A stretch of DNA of 64,000 bases, taken from contig JAIYAY010000004.1 in the NCBI GenBank assembly GCA_027488785.1, forward strand, positions 1-64,000, read 5' to 3'. The position numbers were made by a program, and so were the translations under genes. Source of the stretch: Sphingomonadales bacterium. Its GTDB lineage: Bacteria; Pseudomonadota; Alphaproteobacteria; Sphingomonadales; Sphingomonadaceae. The notes under the pieces are model-generated. The model worked only from the letters and a program-made list of their open reading frames with translations, was not told the origin of the DNA and did no database searches. This document shows, piece by piece, positions 19,225 through 28,093 of the stretch (position 1 is its first letter; every line of letters begins with the position of its first letter).

Positions 19225-19776
19225 ATGTCGCGTATCATCCTGTTCAACAAGCCTTATGGCGTCTTGCCGCAATTTACCGATAAGGGGACCGAAGGCTCGC
19301 CGCGGCCGACTTTGTCGCAATTTATTGATGTGCCCGGCGTATATCCTGCTGGGCGGCTCGATATGGACAGTGAGGGGTTGATGCTGCTCACCGATGATGG
19401 CCGGTTGCAGGCGCGGATATCGGATCCGAAATATAAAATGGCCAAATGCTATTGGGTGCAAGTCGAAGGCGACGTGACCGACGATGCGCTCGCGCAGTTG
19501 CGGCGCGGCGTAGCGTTGAAGGATGGCTTGACCCTGCCGTGCGAGGCGGAGCGGATGGCCGATCCGATGCTCTGGCCGCGCGACCCGCCGATCCGCGTGC
19601 GGTTGTCGGTGCCCGATAGCTGGATCATGCTGACCATCCGCGAAGGCCGCAACCGTCAGGTGCGGCGCATGACCGCCGCGGTCGGGCATCCGACCTTGCG
19701 GCTGGTGCGGCGGGCGATTGGGGAATGGACGCTCGATGGCTTGGCGCCGGGAAGCTGGCGCGAGGTTGAAGGCTAA
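19225..19776 (+). CDS. rluE: 23S rRNA pseudouridine synthase RluE-like (RsuA family)
   Basis: The 183-residue protein begins directly with [17 protein letters not shown] and has the catalytic motif [17 protein letters not shown] and the C-terminal [18 protein letters not shown] block of RsuA-family enzymes. It lacks an N-terminal S4 domain, as RluE does, which isomerises U2457 in E. coli 23S rRNA. The last codons overlap the end of the small convergent gene. The assignment to RluE rather than another short RsuA relative rests on length and domain content. Confidence 0.88.
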   Translation: MSRIILFNKPYGVLPQFTDKGTEGSPRPTLSQFIDVPGVYPAGRLDMDSEGLMLLTDDGRLQARISDPKYKMAKCYWVQVEGDVTDDALAQLRRGVALKDGLTLPCEAERMADPMLWPRDPPIRVRLSVPDSWIMLTIREGRNRQVRRMTAAVGHPTLRLVRRAIGEWTLDGLAPGSWREVEG

Positions 19777-19985
19777 GGCTTTACGGGCCGCGGGATACGC
19801 TTACTTTTGGTCCGGCTGGTTAGATGAAATTGCCCACAGCGATCGCAGGTATAATGCCGCAGCGTGATCGTCGCCGCTGCAATCGCCGATAGCGCGTCCG
19901 CCTCGCACGCATAACGCGCTTTTTTCGCGCAGATGCTTAACCGCGTGCGCAGATCAATCCTCGTTGTCGAACGCGATGCAGCCAT
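19773..19985 (-). CDS. Small conserved-looking Cys-pair protein ([12 protein letters not shown])
   Basis: A 70-codon frame reads [20 protein letters not shown] then [29 protein letters not shown] and a basic tail KSKRIPRP. The CxxCxxxHLTS core, with an upstream Cys, looks like a tiny zinc-ribbon-like or nucleic-acid-binding protein. I recall similar short unnamed proteins in sphingomonads (for example the phrase RCDRCxxFHLTSRxKGK), but no function is known to me. The ATG at 19985 overlaps the roxA 3' end by 32 bp, so it is probably translated from the roxA message. It also overlaps the rluE stop by 4 bp in a convergent arrangement. Confidence 0.65.
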   Translation of the reverse strand: MAASRSTTRIDLRTRLSICAKKARYACEADALSAIAAATITLRHYTCDRCGQFHLTSRTKSKRIPRPVKP

Positions 19986-21105
19986 GATTGCACAGCTGCG
20001 TGAGGAGGTCGACGGCGGCTGGGCTGAAGGCAAGGTCGGAATCCAGAACGACAAAGTCGTCCGCGCACATATCTTTCGCCAAGGCCGCGGTCGCGCCGCT
20101 GCAGTCAAAACAGACACCATCGGCAAACAGCATGAGCGTGTCCGTGCCCGTGGCGATAAACGCCAGTCGGCTCGCCGGATTGCGCGCCAGCGGCAGTTGC
20201 GCATTGATCGCCGCGCGCACATCGTTCGCTTCAACGGGCACTTCGGGTCGCCAGTCGATATCGGGATATTTGGGCGTGCTGTTGAAGGTGCCGAACCAGC
20301 GCGCGAAATGAGCAGGGTCGGACAAAGATTCCAACATCATCTGCTGCAAGCGGGCCAGCGCCTCGGGCGAAATCTCCCCCGCATTGGTTTGGGCCTTCAA
20401 ATCCGGGTCGCGGTAGAGTTCATCATCGGGAATGCCGTCCAGAACATCGTCCACATAATGCCCCAAAAGGTCGGCGCGTGATGGCGCGCGGAACCCAACC
20501 GAATAGGTCATGCAATCCGCACCCACCGCAACGCCATTATGCGCGATGCCCGGCGGGACATAAAGGATATCGCCGGGTTCCAGCACCCATTCTTCGGTCG
20601 CCTTAAAATCGCTCAACAACTTCAAATCCTCATGCGGCAGCAAAGGGGTATCGGCATCGCAGTGCGGACCAATCTGCCAACGACGGCGACCAAGCCCTTG
20701 GACCAGGAAAACATCATATTGGTCGAAATGCGGCCCCACCCCGCCTTGGTCGGCGGCGAGGCTGACCATCACATCGTCGATGCGCCAATTGGGAATGAAC
20801 CGGAAGGGCGCGATCAGATCTGCAACGGCGGGGACATGATGGTCCACCGCTTGCACCAGCAACGTCCAATGGCTTTTGCCAAGACCAGAAAGCCGTTCCT
20901 CGGCCAGCGGACCTTGCTCCATCTCCCAACCAGATTCGGTCTGACAAATCAGCCGCGATTCCGTTTCTTCCGCGCACGCCAGCCCCGCCAGCTCGCCCGG
21001 CTCCAGCGGGTTTTGCCAGTCGTGAAACGCATTGCGGATCAGCAGCGGTTTTTTCTGCCAATATTCGCGCAGGAATAAGTCGATGTCGAAATTTTGTAAG
21101 TCCAT
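19954..21105 (-). CDS. roxA: Ribosomal protein uL16 3-hydroxylase-like cupin (RoxA/YcfD)
   Basis: The 383-residue JmjC-type oxygenase has the start YWQKKPLLIRNAF and the iron site GGVGPHFDQYDVFLVQ (His126, Asp128) with a distal His189 in PPGIAHNG, all as in E. coli YcfD. That enzyme hydroxylates an arginine of ribosomal protein L16 using 2-oxoglutarate and oxygen. The C-terminal winged-helix-like region is present. It lies in a reverse run: exported protein, VOC protein, roxA, small Cys protein. Nearby rluE also acts on the large ribosomal subunit. Confidence 0.88.
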   Translation of the reverse strand: MDLQNFDIDLFLREYWQKKPLLIRNAFHDWQNPLEPGELAGLACAEETESRLICQTESGWEMEQGPLAEERLSGLGKSHWTLLVQAVDHHVPAVADLIAPFRFIPNWRIDDVMVSLAADQGGVGPHFDQYDVFLVQGLGRRRWQIGPHCDADTPLLPHEDLKLLSDFKATEEWVLEPGDILYVPPGIAHNGVAVGADCMTYSVGFRAPSRADLLGHYVDDVLDGIPDDELYRDPDLKAQTNAGEISPEALARLQQMMLESLSDPAHFARWFGTFNSTPKYPDIDWRPEVPVEANDVRAAINAQLPLARNPASRLAFIATGTDTLMLFADGVCFDCSGATAALAKDMCADDFVVLDSDLAFSPAAVDLLTQLCNHGCIAFDNED

Positions 21106-21143
21106 GCGCTTGCGCTGTGGCCTAAAGCCGCAAAATGCAAGCG

Positions 21144-21563
21144 TCAGCGCGCAAACAAATTCGCGTCGTCGGCAAAGGCCTTGAACTCCAGCGCATTTCC
21201 GCTGGGATCATAAAAGAACATGGTGGCTTGTTCGCCCACTTCGCCCTTGAACCGAATATGGGGTTCGATGCCGAAACGGATGCCCGCCGCTTTCACGCGC
21301 TCGGCCAAGGCTTCCCATTGCGCCATTTCCAAAACAACGCCGAAATGCGGAACGGGAACGTCATGCCCATCGACGGGGTTATGCGTCGATACGCTGCGCG
21401 CAGACGGGTCCAAATGCGCGACAAGCTGATGCCCGAAAAAATTAAAGTCGACCCAATGGTCCGATGAACGCCCTTCGGCGCAGCCCATGATAACGCCGTA
21501 AAAATGCCGCGCTTCGGCAAGGTCGTGAACGGGAAAGGCCAAATGGAACGGACGTAAGCTCAT
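21144..21563 (-). CDS. VOC-family (glyoxalase/dioxygenase-like) protein
   Basis: The 139-residue single-domain protein has the VOC start [18 protein letters not shown] and an end [14 protein letters not shown], giving likely metal ligands His and Glu. The pattern resembles the glyoxalase/bleomycin resistance superfamily. The substrate is unknown. Its ATG overlaps the stop of the preceding exported protein gene (ATGA), and roxA follows 38 bp later in the same direction. Confidence 0.8.
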   Translation of the reverse strand: MSLRPFHLAFPVHDLAEARHFYGVIMGCAEGRSSDHWVDFNFFGHQLVAHLDPSARSVSTHNPVDGHDVPVPHFGVVLEMAQWEALAERVKAAGIRFGIEPHIRFKGEVGEQATMFFYDPSGNALEFKAFADDANLFAR

Positions 21564-21934
21564 TTTTGGGTCACCGGTTTAGGTAGAGGTTGGTCGATGC
21601 TATCGGCACTAGCAAGCTCTGTTGCCATTTGCACGGCGCAACTGTTGATCCGCGCCAAATTGCTTGGCCGTTGAAATTCGGCTTTCGCCGCTTCTGCCAT
21701 GGCGACTGCAATCAATTCGCGCGGTTGACCGCTTTGCATGGTGACGCGATTACCAACAATACCGGCCCATCTTTTGCCCGCTTTGCGCACATCGGGCGTT
21801 TCGATTGGCGCACTGCCCGTTCGCTGTTTCTCTGCCAAAGTTGCAATAACGGCGACGCAGGCAATGTCCCCTTGATGGGCATCGGTAAGCGCGGACGGGG
21901 TGGCGGCGGAAAGCGCAATGGCGAAGAATATCAT
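21560..21934 (-). CDS. Exported protein of unknown function
   Basis: The 124-residue protein has a short hydrophobic start ([16 protein letters not shown]) that reads as a signal peptide, then a mostly helical, Ala-rich mature part with two cysteines (residues 26 and 99) that could pair in the periplasm. I do not recognise the family. It overlaps the VOC gene start by 4 bp and is the first gene of the reverse operon that runs through roxA. A GCGGG element lies directly before the ATG. Confidence 0.6.
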   Translation of the reverse strand: MIFFAIALSAATPSALTDAHQGDIACVAVIATLAEKQRTGSAPIETPDVRKAGKRWAGIVGNRVTMQSGQPRELIAVAMAEAAKAEFQRPSNLARINSCAVQMATELASADSIDQPLPKPVTQK

Positions 21935-22024
21935 CCCGCTAAATTAGCAGGCCCATGGTGAACCGCAAGCAATGACCATGTTTGCCCGATTGCATTTGTC
22001 ACATTGGAACGGCAAAGGCGGGGC

Positions 22025-23647
22025 GTGCAGAAAATTTCCGCCCTGCTTCACCAATTTCCCCGCTGGGCCGCTATTGGCGCTGGCGCCTTGTCGGCTTACG
22101 GATTTGAACCCTGGGGGCTCTGGCCGCTGACTTTGGTCTGCTTTGCGTTGCTCATCCACCTGATCGCGCACACCCAAAATACAAAGCGGGCCTTCGTGTT
22201 TGGCTGGCTGTTCGGGGTCGGACATTTCACCTTTGGCAATCAATGGATTGCGGTCGCCTTCACCTTTCAGGCGGCAATGCCCATCTGGTTGGGCTATATC
22301 GCGGTGCTCCTGCTGGCGCTGTATCTGGCGGTCTATCCCGCTTTGGCGGCAGCGGGCTCCGTCTGGATAGGTCGCTTCACGGCGAAAAAATTTGCTCATT
22401 CCCGCGCCGATGTTGGACATGGCGCTGTCACACTTTCTCTCATCTTCGCCTTTGCTGGCTTGTGGATCATTACCGAATGGCTGCGCAGTTGGGTGTTCAC
22501 AGGCTATGTCTGGAACCCGCTCGCGGTCGGATTTGTTTCGCAATGGTTTGATCTTTGGCTTCCGACAATCGGGACCTACGGCGTTGGGGGGCTGATGATC
22601 TTGGCCAGCGGTGCGATGGCGCTGCTCGGCACTCGACGTTGGACAAACGGATGTGTTTTGGCGGCGATTGTCGGCGTGGCCATTTTGTCGTCGGCCAAAA
22701 TTAATGTGACGGAGCCGTCGCTCAGCGCGCGAACTGCCGTCACCGTTGTGCAACCCAATATCTCGCAAGCCGACAAATATGCGCCCGGCTATGACGCGCT
22801 AAACTTCGCCAAGCTGGCGATGAACAGCCGCGCCTTGCCCGGACAAGCGCCGCGCCTGATTCTTTGGCCGGAGGCCGCGATTCCCGACTATCTGGAGGAC
22901 GGATATCCCTATCCATATTATCAGGGGCAGGCTGGCGAAAGCGCCGCCGGCGCGCGCGCGCGGCTGACCACGTTGATGGCCGATAATGATGTGCTGGTAA
23001 CAGGCGCGAACCGCCTTATTTTTGAAAAACGTCAATTAGTTGCCGCGCGCAACAGCGTGTCCGCAATGGACGCCTTTGGCCGTATCCTTGGCCATTATGA
23101 CAAGGCGCATCTGGTGCCTTATGGCGAATATCTGCCGTTGCCATGGTTGCTGAAACCGCTTGGACTGGCGCGATTGGTACCAGGCAGCCTCGATTTCTGG
23201 CCCGGCCCGGGTGCGCAAACCATGACCGTGCGCGTTGACGGCAAGCCTGTAAAAATTGGTATGCAGATTTGTTATGAAATGATATTCTCGGGCCAGACAG
23301 TGGACCGCAAAAACCGACCCGATTTCATCTTCAACCCGTCCAACGACGCATGGTTCGGTACTATTGGCCCACCGCAACATTTGGCGCAGGCGCGGTTGCG
23401 CGCAATTGAGGAAGGCCTTCCCGTCATTCGGTCCACCCCAACGGGGATCAGCGCCATAATCGACGCCGATGGCCGGATCCTGCACAGCCTACCCTTGGGC
23501 AGCGATGGCCGCATCGACTCATTTTTGCCGCGCGCCAAAGCGCCGACATTCTTCGCGCAATTTGGGAACGTTATTCCTCTGGCTTTTGCTGGGCTGCTGA
23601 TCCTCTTGGCATTGTTACCGCTTGCCCCGCGTCGCGCTTCTCGCTAA
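22025..23647 (+). CDS. lnt: Apolipoprotein N-acyltransferase
   Basis: The 540-residue protein has six to seven membrane helices (residues 10-220 and one at the C-terminus) around a nitrilase domain. The catalytic triad is visible as Glu in LWPEAAIPDYL, Lys in YDKAHLVPYGEYLP and Cys in IGMQICYEMIFS. It N-acylates the diacylglyceryl-cysteine of lipoproteins, completing the pathway started by Lgt. I chose the GTG at 22025 because AAAGGCGGGG precedes it; an in-frame TTG at 22004 is possible. Confidence 0.94.
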   Translation: MQKISALLHQFPRWAAIGAGALSAYGFEPWGLWPLTLVCFALLIHLIAHTQNTKRAFVFGWLFGVGHFTFGNQWIAVAFTFQAAMPIWLGYIAVLLLALYLAVYPALAAAGSVWIGRFTAKKFAHSRADVGHGAVTLSLIFAFAGLWIITEWLRSWVFTGYVWNPLAVGFVSQWFDLWLPTIGTYGVGGLMILASGAMALLGTRRWTNGCVLAAIVGVAILSSAKINVTEPSLSARTAVTVVQPNISQADKYAPGYDALNFAKLAMNSRALPGQAPRLILWPEAAIPDYLEDGYPYPYYQGQAGESAAGARARLTTLMADNDVLVTGANRLIFEKRQLVAARNSVSAMDAFGRILGHYDKAHLVPYGEYLPLPWLLKPLGLARLVPGSLDFWPGPGAQTMTVRVDGKPVKIGMQICYEMIFSGQTVDRKNRPDFIFNPSNDAWFGTIGPPQHLAQARLRAIEEGLPVIRSTPTGISAIIDADGRILHSLPLGSDGRIDSFLPRAKAPTFFAQFGNVIPLAFAGLLILLALLPLAPRRASR

Positions 23648-23660
23648 GGGCGCGTCACGA

Positions 23661-23678
23661 TATAAAGAATTCTTTATA
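23661..23678. promoter_or_regulatory. 18-bp perfect palindrome before metK (SahR-type operator candidate)
   Basis: TATAAAGAA and TTCTTTATA form a perfect palindrome centred 38 bp before the metK ATG. From memory, ArsR-family SahR operators in proteobacteria are AT-rich palindromes of similar shape before methionine-cycle genes, so repression in response to S-adenosylhomocysteine is plausible. No such regulator gene lies in the window. Only 60 bp separates lnt from metK, so no room remains for a known SAM riboswitch. Confidence 0.5.
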
Positions 23679-23707
23679 CGCAGACACAGCAATAGACTGG
23701 AAAAACC

Positions 23708-24916
23708 ATGCGCTCAAATTACCTCTTCACCTCCGAATCCGTGTCCGAAGGACATCCTGATAAGGTTTCGGATCAGATTTCCGACGCCATCGTCGATCTG
23801 TTTTTATCCAAAGACCCCGAAGCACGCATCGCGTGCGAAACCTTGACCACCACGCAATTGGTTGTGCTCGCGGGCGAAATCCGCTGCAAAGGTGTGTACG
23901 AAAATGGTCAATGGGCCGAAGGCGCGAAGGAGGAGATTGAAGCCACCGTCCGCCGCACCGTTAAGGAAATCGGCTATGCCCAAACGGGCTTCCACTGGGA
24001 AACCCTGCGCTTCGAAAATAACCTGCATGGCCAGTCTGCGCACATCGCGCAGGGTGTAGACGCCGCGGGCGACAAGGACGAAGGCGCTGGCGACCAGGGC
24101 ATCATGTTCGGCTATGCCTCCACCGAAACGCCGGACCTGATGCCCGCGACGCTGGATTATAGTCACAAGATCCTTGAGCGCATGGCCGCAGACCGCCATT
24201 CGGGCGCTGCGCCATTTCTGGAGCCCGATGCCAAAAGCCAAGTTACTTTGCGTTACAACAGCGAGGGCAAGCCAGAGGCCGCGACCGCTATCGTCGTGTC
24301 GACACAACATGCGCCGGGTTATGATCAAGGTGCGAAGGAAGCCGAGCTGCATAATTATGTGAAGGGCGTCATCGCTGACCTGTTGCCAGCAAACCTGCTG
24401 ACCGAAACTGTGTATCACATCAACCCAACGGGCAGCTTCGAAATCGGTGGTCCTGATGGCGATGCTGGCCTGACCGGCCGTAAAATTATTGTCGACACCT
24501 ATGGCGGCGCAGCCCCGCATGGCGGCGGCGCGTTTTCGGGCAAAGACCCGACGAAGGTTGACCGTTCCGCGGCCTATATCACGCGCTATTTGGCAAAGAA
24601 TATCGTCGCCGCCGGATTTGCCACACGCTGCACCATTCAATTGGCTTATGCGATTGGCGTGTCCAAGCCTTTGTCGCTTTATGTCGATACGCACCGCACC
24701 GGCACGGTCGGCGATGATCAGATTGAAGCGGCCATCATGGGCATAGAAAAACTGGGCGGCCTCACGCCGCGCGGCATTCGCACGCATCTTGGTTTGAACA
24801 AGCCGATTTACCGTAAGACCGCCGCATATGGCCATTTCGGTCGTAAGCCCGAAGGTGACTTCTTCCCATGGGAACGCACCGACCTGGTCGAAGACCTCAA
24901 AGCCGCTTTGGCGTGA
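23708..24916 (+). CDS. metK: S-adenosylmethionine synthetase
   Basis: The 402-residue enzyme has the signatures [31 protein letters not shown] and [19 protein letters not shown]. It makes SAM from methionine and ATP as a cytoplasmic tetramer. The insert relative to E. coli MetK is in the usual range for alphaproteobacteria. It is preceded by a palindromic operator candidate and followed by a strong hairpin. The next gene, trmB, uses its product, so the pair is metabolically coherent. Confidence 0.97.
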   Translation: MRSNYLFTSESVSEGHPDKVSDQISDAIVDLFLSKDPEARIACETLTTTQLVVLAGEIRCKGVYENGQWAEGAKEEIEATVRRTVKEIGYAQTGFHWETLRFENNLHGQSAHIAQGVDAAGDKDEGAGDQGIMFGYASTETPDLMPATLDYSHKILERMAADRHSGAAPFLEPDAKSQVTLRYNSEGKPEAATAIVVSTQHAPGYDQGAKEAELHNYVKGVIADLLPANLLTETVYHINPTGSFEIGGPDGDAGLTGRKIIVDTYGGAAPHGGGAFSGKDPTKVDRSAAYITRYLAKNIVAAGFATRCTIQLAYAIGVSKPLSLYVDTHRTGTVGDDQIEAAIMGIEKLGGLTPRGIRTHLGLNKPIYRKTAAYGHFGRKPEGDFFPWERTDLVEDLKAALA

Positions 24917-24927
24917 TTAGGCTTGCA

Positions 24928-24957
24928 GGGTGGCGGCTGAAAGTTTAGCCGCCACCC
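24928..24957 (+). terminator. Perfect 11-bp hairpin between metK and trmB
   Basis: GGGTGGCGGCT and AGCCGCCACCC pair perfectly across an 8-base loop, GAAAGTTT. The hairpin begins 11 bp after the metK stop and ends 2 bp before the trmB ATG. It lacks a T-tract, so it is not a textbook intrinsic terminator. It may instead protect the metK message end or reduce trmB initiation. Confidence 0.55.
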
Positions 24958-24959
24958 GC

Positions 24960-25664
24960 ATGACTGCGAACAAAATCGGGGACCCAACGACGCTGAACCG
25001 CCTTTACGGCCGTTCAAAGGGCAAAAAGCTGCGTTCCGAACAAAATGACTTGGTCGATAATCTGTTGCCGCAGATTTCGGTGCCCGAAGAAGGCGCATTA
25101 AGCAGCCAAAAGCTATTCGGCGACGACCGCACGATGCATTTCGAAATCGGTTTTGGCGGCGGCGAGCATTTGGCGTTCCGCGCCGACCTTTTGCCCGATC
25201 ACGGTTTTATTGGTTGCGAGCCATTTCTGAACGGCGTCGCGCAAGCACTATCGCATATTCGCGATGGCAGCTTGCGTAATGTGCGCCTGCATATGGGCGA
25301 CGCGCTGGAAATGTTGCGCCGCGTGCCCGATGGGTCCTTGTCCTTTGTCTATCTGCTGCATCCCGACCCTTGGCCAAAGGCGCGGCATGTGAAGCGCCGG
25401 ATGATGAATGACGGGCCAGTGGATTTGATCGCGGCAAAGTTAAAACCCGGCGGTGAATTCCGTTTTGGCACGGACCATCCCATCTATGTCCGCCACGCGC
25501 TGATGATTATGCAGCGCCACCGGCAGCAATTTGACTGGTTGTGCAACAGCGCGTCCGATTTCCAGAACCGCCCCGGCGGTTGGCCGGAAACCCGCTATGA
25601 AGCAAAGGCGCGCCGCCTTGGGCACGAAGTCTGGTATTTCCGTTATCGGCGCAAAGACGTCTAA
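24960..25664 (+). CDS. trmB: tRNA (guanine-N7-)-methyltransferase
   Basis: The 234-residue protein shows the SAM-binding motif HFEIGFGGGEHL and the TrmB signature LLHPDPWPKARHVKRRM. It methylates G46 in tRNA variable loops. The ATG at 24960 is chosen because the sequence NKIGDPTTLNRLYGR next to it matches the usual family start; an upstream in-frame GTG at 24930 lies inside the hairpin. No ribosome site is visible, because the hairpin arm occupies that position. Confidence 0.92.
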   Translation: MTANKIGDPTTLNRLYGRSKGKKLRSEQNDLVDNLLPQISVPEEGALSSQKLFGDDRTMHFEIGFGGGEHLAFRADLLPDHGFIGCEPFLNGVAQALSHIRDGSLRNVRLHMGDALEMLRRVPDGSLSFVYLLHPDPWPKARHVKRRMMNDGPVDLIAAKLKPGGEFRFGTDHPIYVRHALMIMQRHRQQFDWLCNSASDFQNRPGGWPETRYEAKARRLGHEVWYFRYRRKDV

Positions 25665-25772
25665 AGCGAGAATCAGCCTAAGCCGAAGATAAACATTCGA
25701 CAAACTTGGCGAAGCATTCGACGAGAAACGATGCGCGTGGTGCAAGCGGCGAAAAATGCGCTATGAAAGGAT

Positions 25773-26900
25773 ATGGAGAGATCTAAATCCCCGCATCCGC
25801 TCATTGGTCACCAGATGGCATTGCTCACCATAATTGGCTTTTGGGCCTTTTATGCGCTGATCTTGTCGCTGCGTGCGGCATTGCTCGACTTTCCTGCGCA
25901 AGCTATCTTATTCGAACGACGCTTGATGGTGGCATTGGTCGGTGTGTTGGTGACTTGGCTGCTCTACGTTGGTTTGCGTATGGCCGACCGCCGCGCGCTA
26001 GGCTTTCGGGTCAGTCTGGCATTCGTGGGGGCCATACCCTGCGCCATGATATTGGCATCCGCCAATTTCTATATCTTTAACCTGTATGAACCCATCAGCC
26101 TGTTTAAAGACCCAAGCCTTGGCCGCTCGGTTGAAAATCTGAAAGCGCAACTCGGTCTGTCATTTTGGCAGGAGATTGCCGATATTTCGGTAACGCATTA
26201 TTTTTTCCTGATCGCATGGGGCTCGCTCTACGTTGCCATTGGCTACGCCCGTGAAGTGCGCGAAGCCGAACGGAAAACGTCGCGCTTTGCCCAAGCCGCC
26301 CAAGATGCCGAGCTGCGTTCCTTGCGTTATCAGGTCAATCCACATTTTCTTTTCAATACCCTGAATTCGCTTTCGAGCCTGGTCATGACCGGAAAGCCCA
26401 AAGAGGCCGAAGCGATGATCCAGAATCTATCCAATTTTTATCGGACAAGCCTGTCGTCCGATCCGCTGGAAGATGTCACACTCGCAGACGAAGTAGAACT
26501 GCAGCGGCTATATCTCGAAATTGAAAGCGTGCGTTATCCCAAACGGCTCCGCGTCAAAATCGACATTCCCAGCGCATTGATGGGCCAGCATGTCCCGGCA
26601 TTGATCCTGCAACCTTTGGTCGAAAACGCGATTAAATACGGCGTGTCCCGCACCACGCGTCCGGTAGAATTAAGCATCAGCGCCAAAGCTGAGGGCGATG
26701 TTCTTATCCTCAGCGTCCTAGACGATGGCGAGGCGGTCGATCCCGACCATGTCGGCGGAAATGGCATTGGCTTAGCTAATGTCCGCGACCGATTGGAAGC
26801 CCGCTATAAATCGGCGGCGCACCTCGATACGCAAGCGATTTCTGGCGGGGGCTTTGTCGCCAATCTGCGTTTGCCCCTGAACCCGAGGATGCACCAATGA
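25773..26900 (+). CDS. LytS/YehU-type membrane sensor histidine kinase
   Basis: The 375-residue protein has four hydrophobic segments in residues 15-155, a His_kinase domain with the phospho-acceptor in LRYQVNPHFLFNTLNSL (His191), and a HATPase with QPLVENAIKYG and GNGIGLANVRDRLEARY. No periplasmic sensor domain of size is present, so it probably senses membrane state or a small ligand. GAAAGG precedes the ATG. Its stop overlaps the response regulator start as ATGA. A direct repeat, CATTCGAC, occurs twice in the 108-bp upstream gap. Confidence 0.9.
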   Translation: MERSKSPHPLIGHQMALLTIIGFWAFYALILSLRAALLDFPAQAILFERRLMVALVGVLVTWLLYVGLRMADRRALGFRVSLAFVGAIPCAMILASANFYIFNLYEPISLFKDPSLGRSVENLKAQLGLSFWQEIADISVTHYFFLIAWGSLYVAIGYAREVREAERKTSRFAQAAQDAELRSLRYQVNPHFLFNTLNSLSSLVMTGKPKEAEAMIQNLSNFYRTSLSSDPLEDVTLADEVELQRLYLEIESVRYPKRLRVKIDIPSALMGQHVPALILQPLVENAIKYGVSRTTRPVELSISAKAEGDVLILSVLDDGEAVDPDHVGGNGIGLANVRDRLEARYKSAAHLDTQAISGGGFVANLRLPLNPRMHQ

Positions 26901-27640
26901 AGCGACTCCGGACGTTGATTGTCGATGACGAGCCGCTGGCCATTGAGCGCCTTCAAATATTAAGCGCGGATCATCCCATGATCGAAATCGTGGGTACGGC
27001 AAATGACGGTGTGGAGGCGCTGCGCATTGCCCAAACATTGACGCCGGACCTGATTTTCCTCGACATTGGCATGCCCAAAATGGACGGTATCAACGCCGCC
27101 CGCGCCTTAGGGCTGATGCATAAAAAACCCGCCATCATCCTGATCACGGCGTATGACAATTTCGCGGTTGAAGCCTTTGACCTCGATGTTGTGGACTATG
27201 TACTGAAACCTGTATCAAGCGAACGGCTTGGCCGGGCGATCACGCGGGCATCGGGCGCGCCCGCGGCCGAGACGCAGTTGTCCACGCCATCGGCAAAGAC
27301 GGATAACCGCTACGCGCATGAATTTTGGGTGTCGCATCGCGCGGAGCTTATTCGGGTCGCGGCGATGGATATTGAACGGATTGAGGCCGAGCGGGATTAT
27401 ATGCGATTGCATACCAACGGCCGCAGCTATTTGCTGCACCAGACGATTTCGGCGCTAGAACAAAGATTGGACCCCGCACAATTTCAGCGCATTCACCGCA
27501 GCCATATTGTGCGCCGCGATCTTATCACGGGCCTTCGGCATGAAGGTGGCGGGGTCTGGCATGCTTTGCTCGGCGAGGATCACGCGATGCGCATCGGTCG
27601 TAAATATCTCGCCGACGTCAAACGGCTGGCCGGAAAATAG
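26897..27640 (+). CDS. LytTR-family response regulator
   Basis: The 247-residue protein has a receiver domain with phospho-acceptor Asp56 (LIFLDIGMPKMDG), the conserved Lys in DYVLKPV and a C-terminal LytTR DNA-binding domain (about 145-245) with the FQRIHRSHIVRRD motif. It is the partner of the overlapping LytS-type kinase. Its targets are not obvious, because the next gene is on the other strand and separated by a bidirectional terminator. The pair may therefore regulate a distant locus. Confidence 0.92.
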   Translation: MKRLRTLIVDDEPLAIERLQILSADHPMIEIVGTANDGVEALRIAQTLTPDLIFLDIGMPKMDGINAARALGLMHKKPAIILITAYDNFAVEAFDLDVVDYVLKPVSSERLGRAITRASGAPAAETQLSTPSAKTDNRYAHEFWVSHRAELIRVAAMDIERIEAERDYMRLHTNGRSYLLHQTISALEQRLDPAQFQRIHRSHIVRRDLITGLRHEGGGVWHALLGEDHAMRIGRKYLADVKRLAGK

Positions 27641-27671
27641 AAAACTCCGGCAGATGTCCACCGGAGTTTTC
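27640..27671. terminator. Bidirectional terminator between the LytTR regulator and urcA
   Basis: GAAAACTCCGG and CCGGAGTTTTC are perfect 11-bp arms around a 10-base loop. Each strand ends the stem in a short T run (TTTTC), and the element sits between two convergent genes: it begins at the last base of the regulator stop and lies 14 bp from the urcA stop. Confidence 0.82.
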
Positions 27672-27685
27672 TGAGCCTGTCATAT

Positions 27686-28027
27686 TCAGTTGTTAGCGAC
27701 GCTTGATCTGCCATCAAAGGCAAGACCGCGCTTTTCCAGATAAGCGGCGACAATCCGCTCGTGCGCTGGCGCAACCTTACGATAAGCGGCGGTTTCGCAT
27801 TTCTGACGGTCTTGGCGTTCTGCCAATGTCCATCCGCGCGGGGTGCCGCACACTTGCTTCACCGCTTGCTTAATCCGCATTTCAAGGCGCGCGCGGCCTT
27901 CCGCAGTGGACAGATCAAGATCGGCGTAAACGACCTCCTGCGTTTTTATCTGGGCCATGGCAGGTGTGGTGACCATCACGGCAGAGGCAAGGGTTAACGA
28001 TAACATCATGTGCTTGGGGGTAGCCAT
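27686..28027 (-). CDS. UrcA family exported protein
   Basis: The 113-residue protein starts at the ATG at 28027, 7 bp after GAAAGG. A signal peptide ends near TPAMA/QIKTQ, and the mature part has the UrcA pattern VVYADLDLSTAEGRARLEMRIKQAV..VCG with two cysteines able to form a disulphide. UrcA-type proteins are periplasmic, common in sphingomonads and caulobacters, and have no established function. The 258-bp upstream gap carries a cluster of GACCAA/TTGGTC motifs. Confidence 0.83.
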   Translation of the reverse strand: MATPKHMMLSLTLASAVMVTTPAMAQIKTQEVVYADLDLSTAEGRARLEMRIKQAVKQVCGTPRGWTLAERQDRQKCETAAYRKVAPAHERIVAAYLEKRGLAFDGRSSVANN

Positions 28028-28093
28028 AAATATACCTTTCAAATTGGCCGCTGCATTGCGCAGTCCGCCAAAGGGGGGAGAGGGTTGCAGGCG

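Noticed and set aside
18850-19689. 279-codon minus-strand frame over rluE
   Set aside because: rluE has catalytic motifs on the other strand; the shorter DUF2793 frame is in a different register.
21944-22768. 274-codon minus-strand frame
   Set aside because: Antisense to lnt, low-complexity charged product, no support.
23648-23707. SAM riboswitch before metK
   Set aside because: Only 60 bp are available and the sole structure is a short palindrome, which is better read as a DNA operator.
23804-24835. 343-codon minus-strand frame
   Set aside because: It is a codon-bias shadow antisense to metK.
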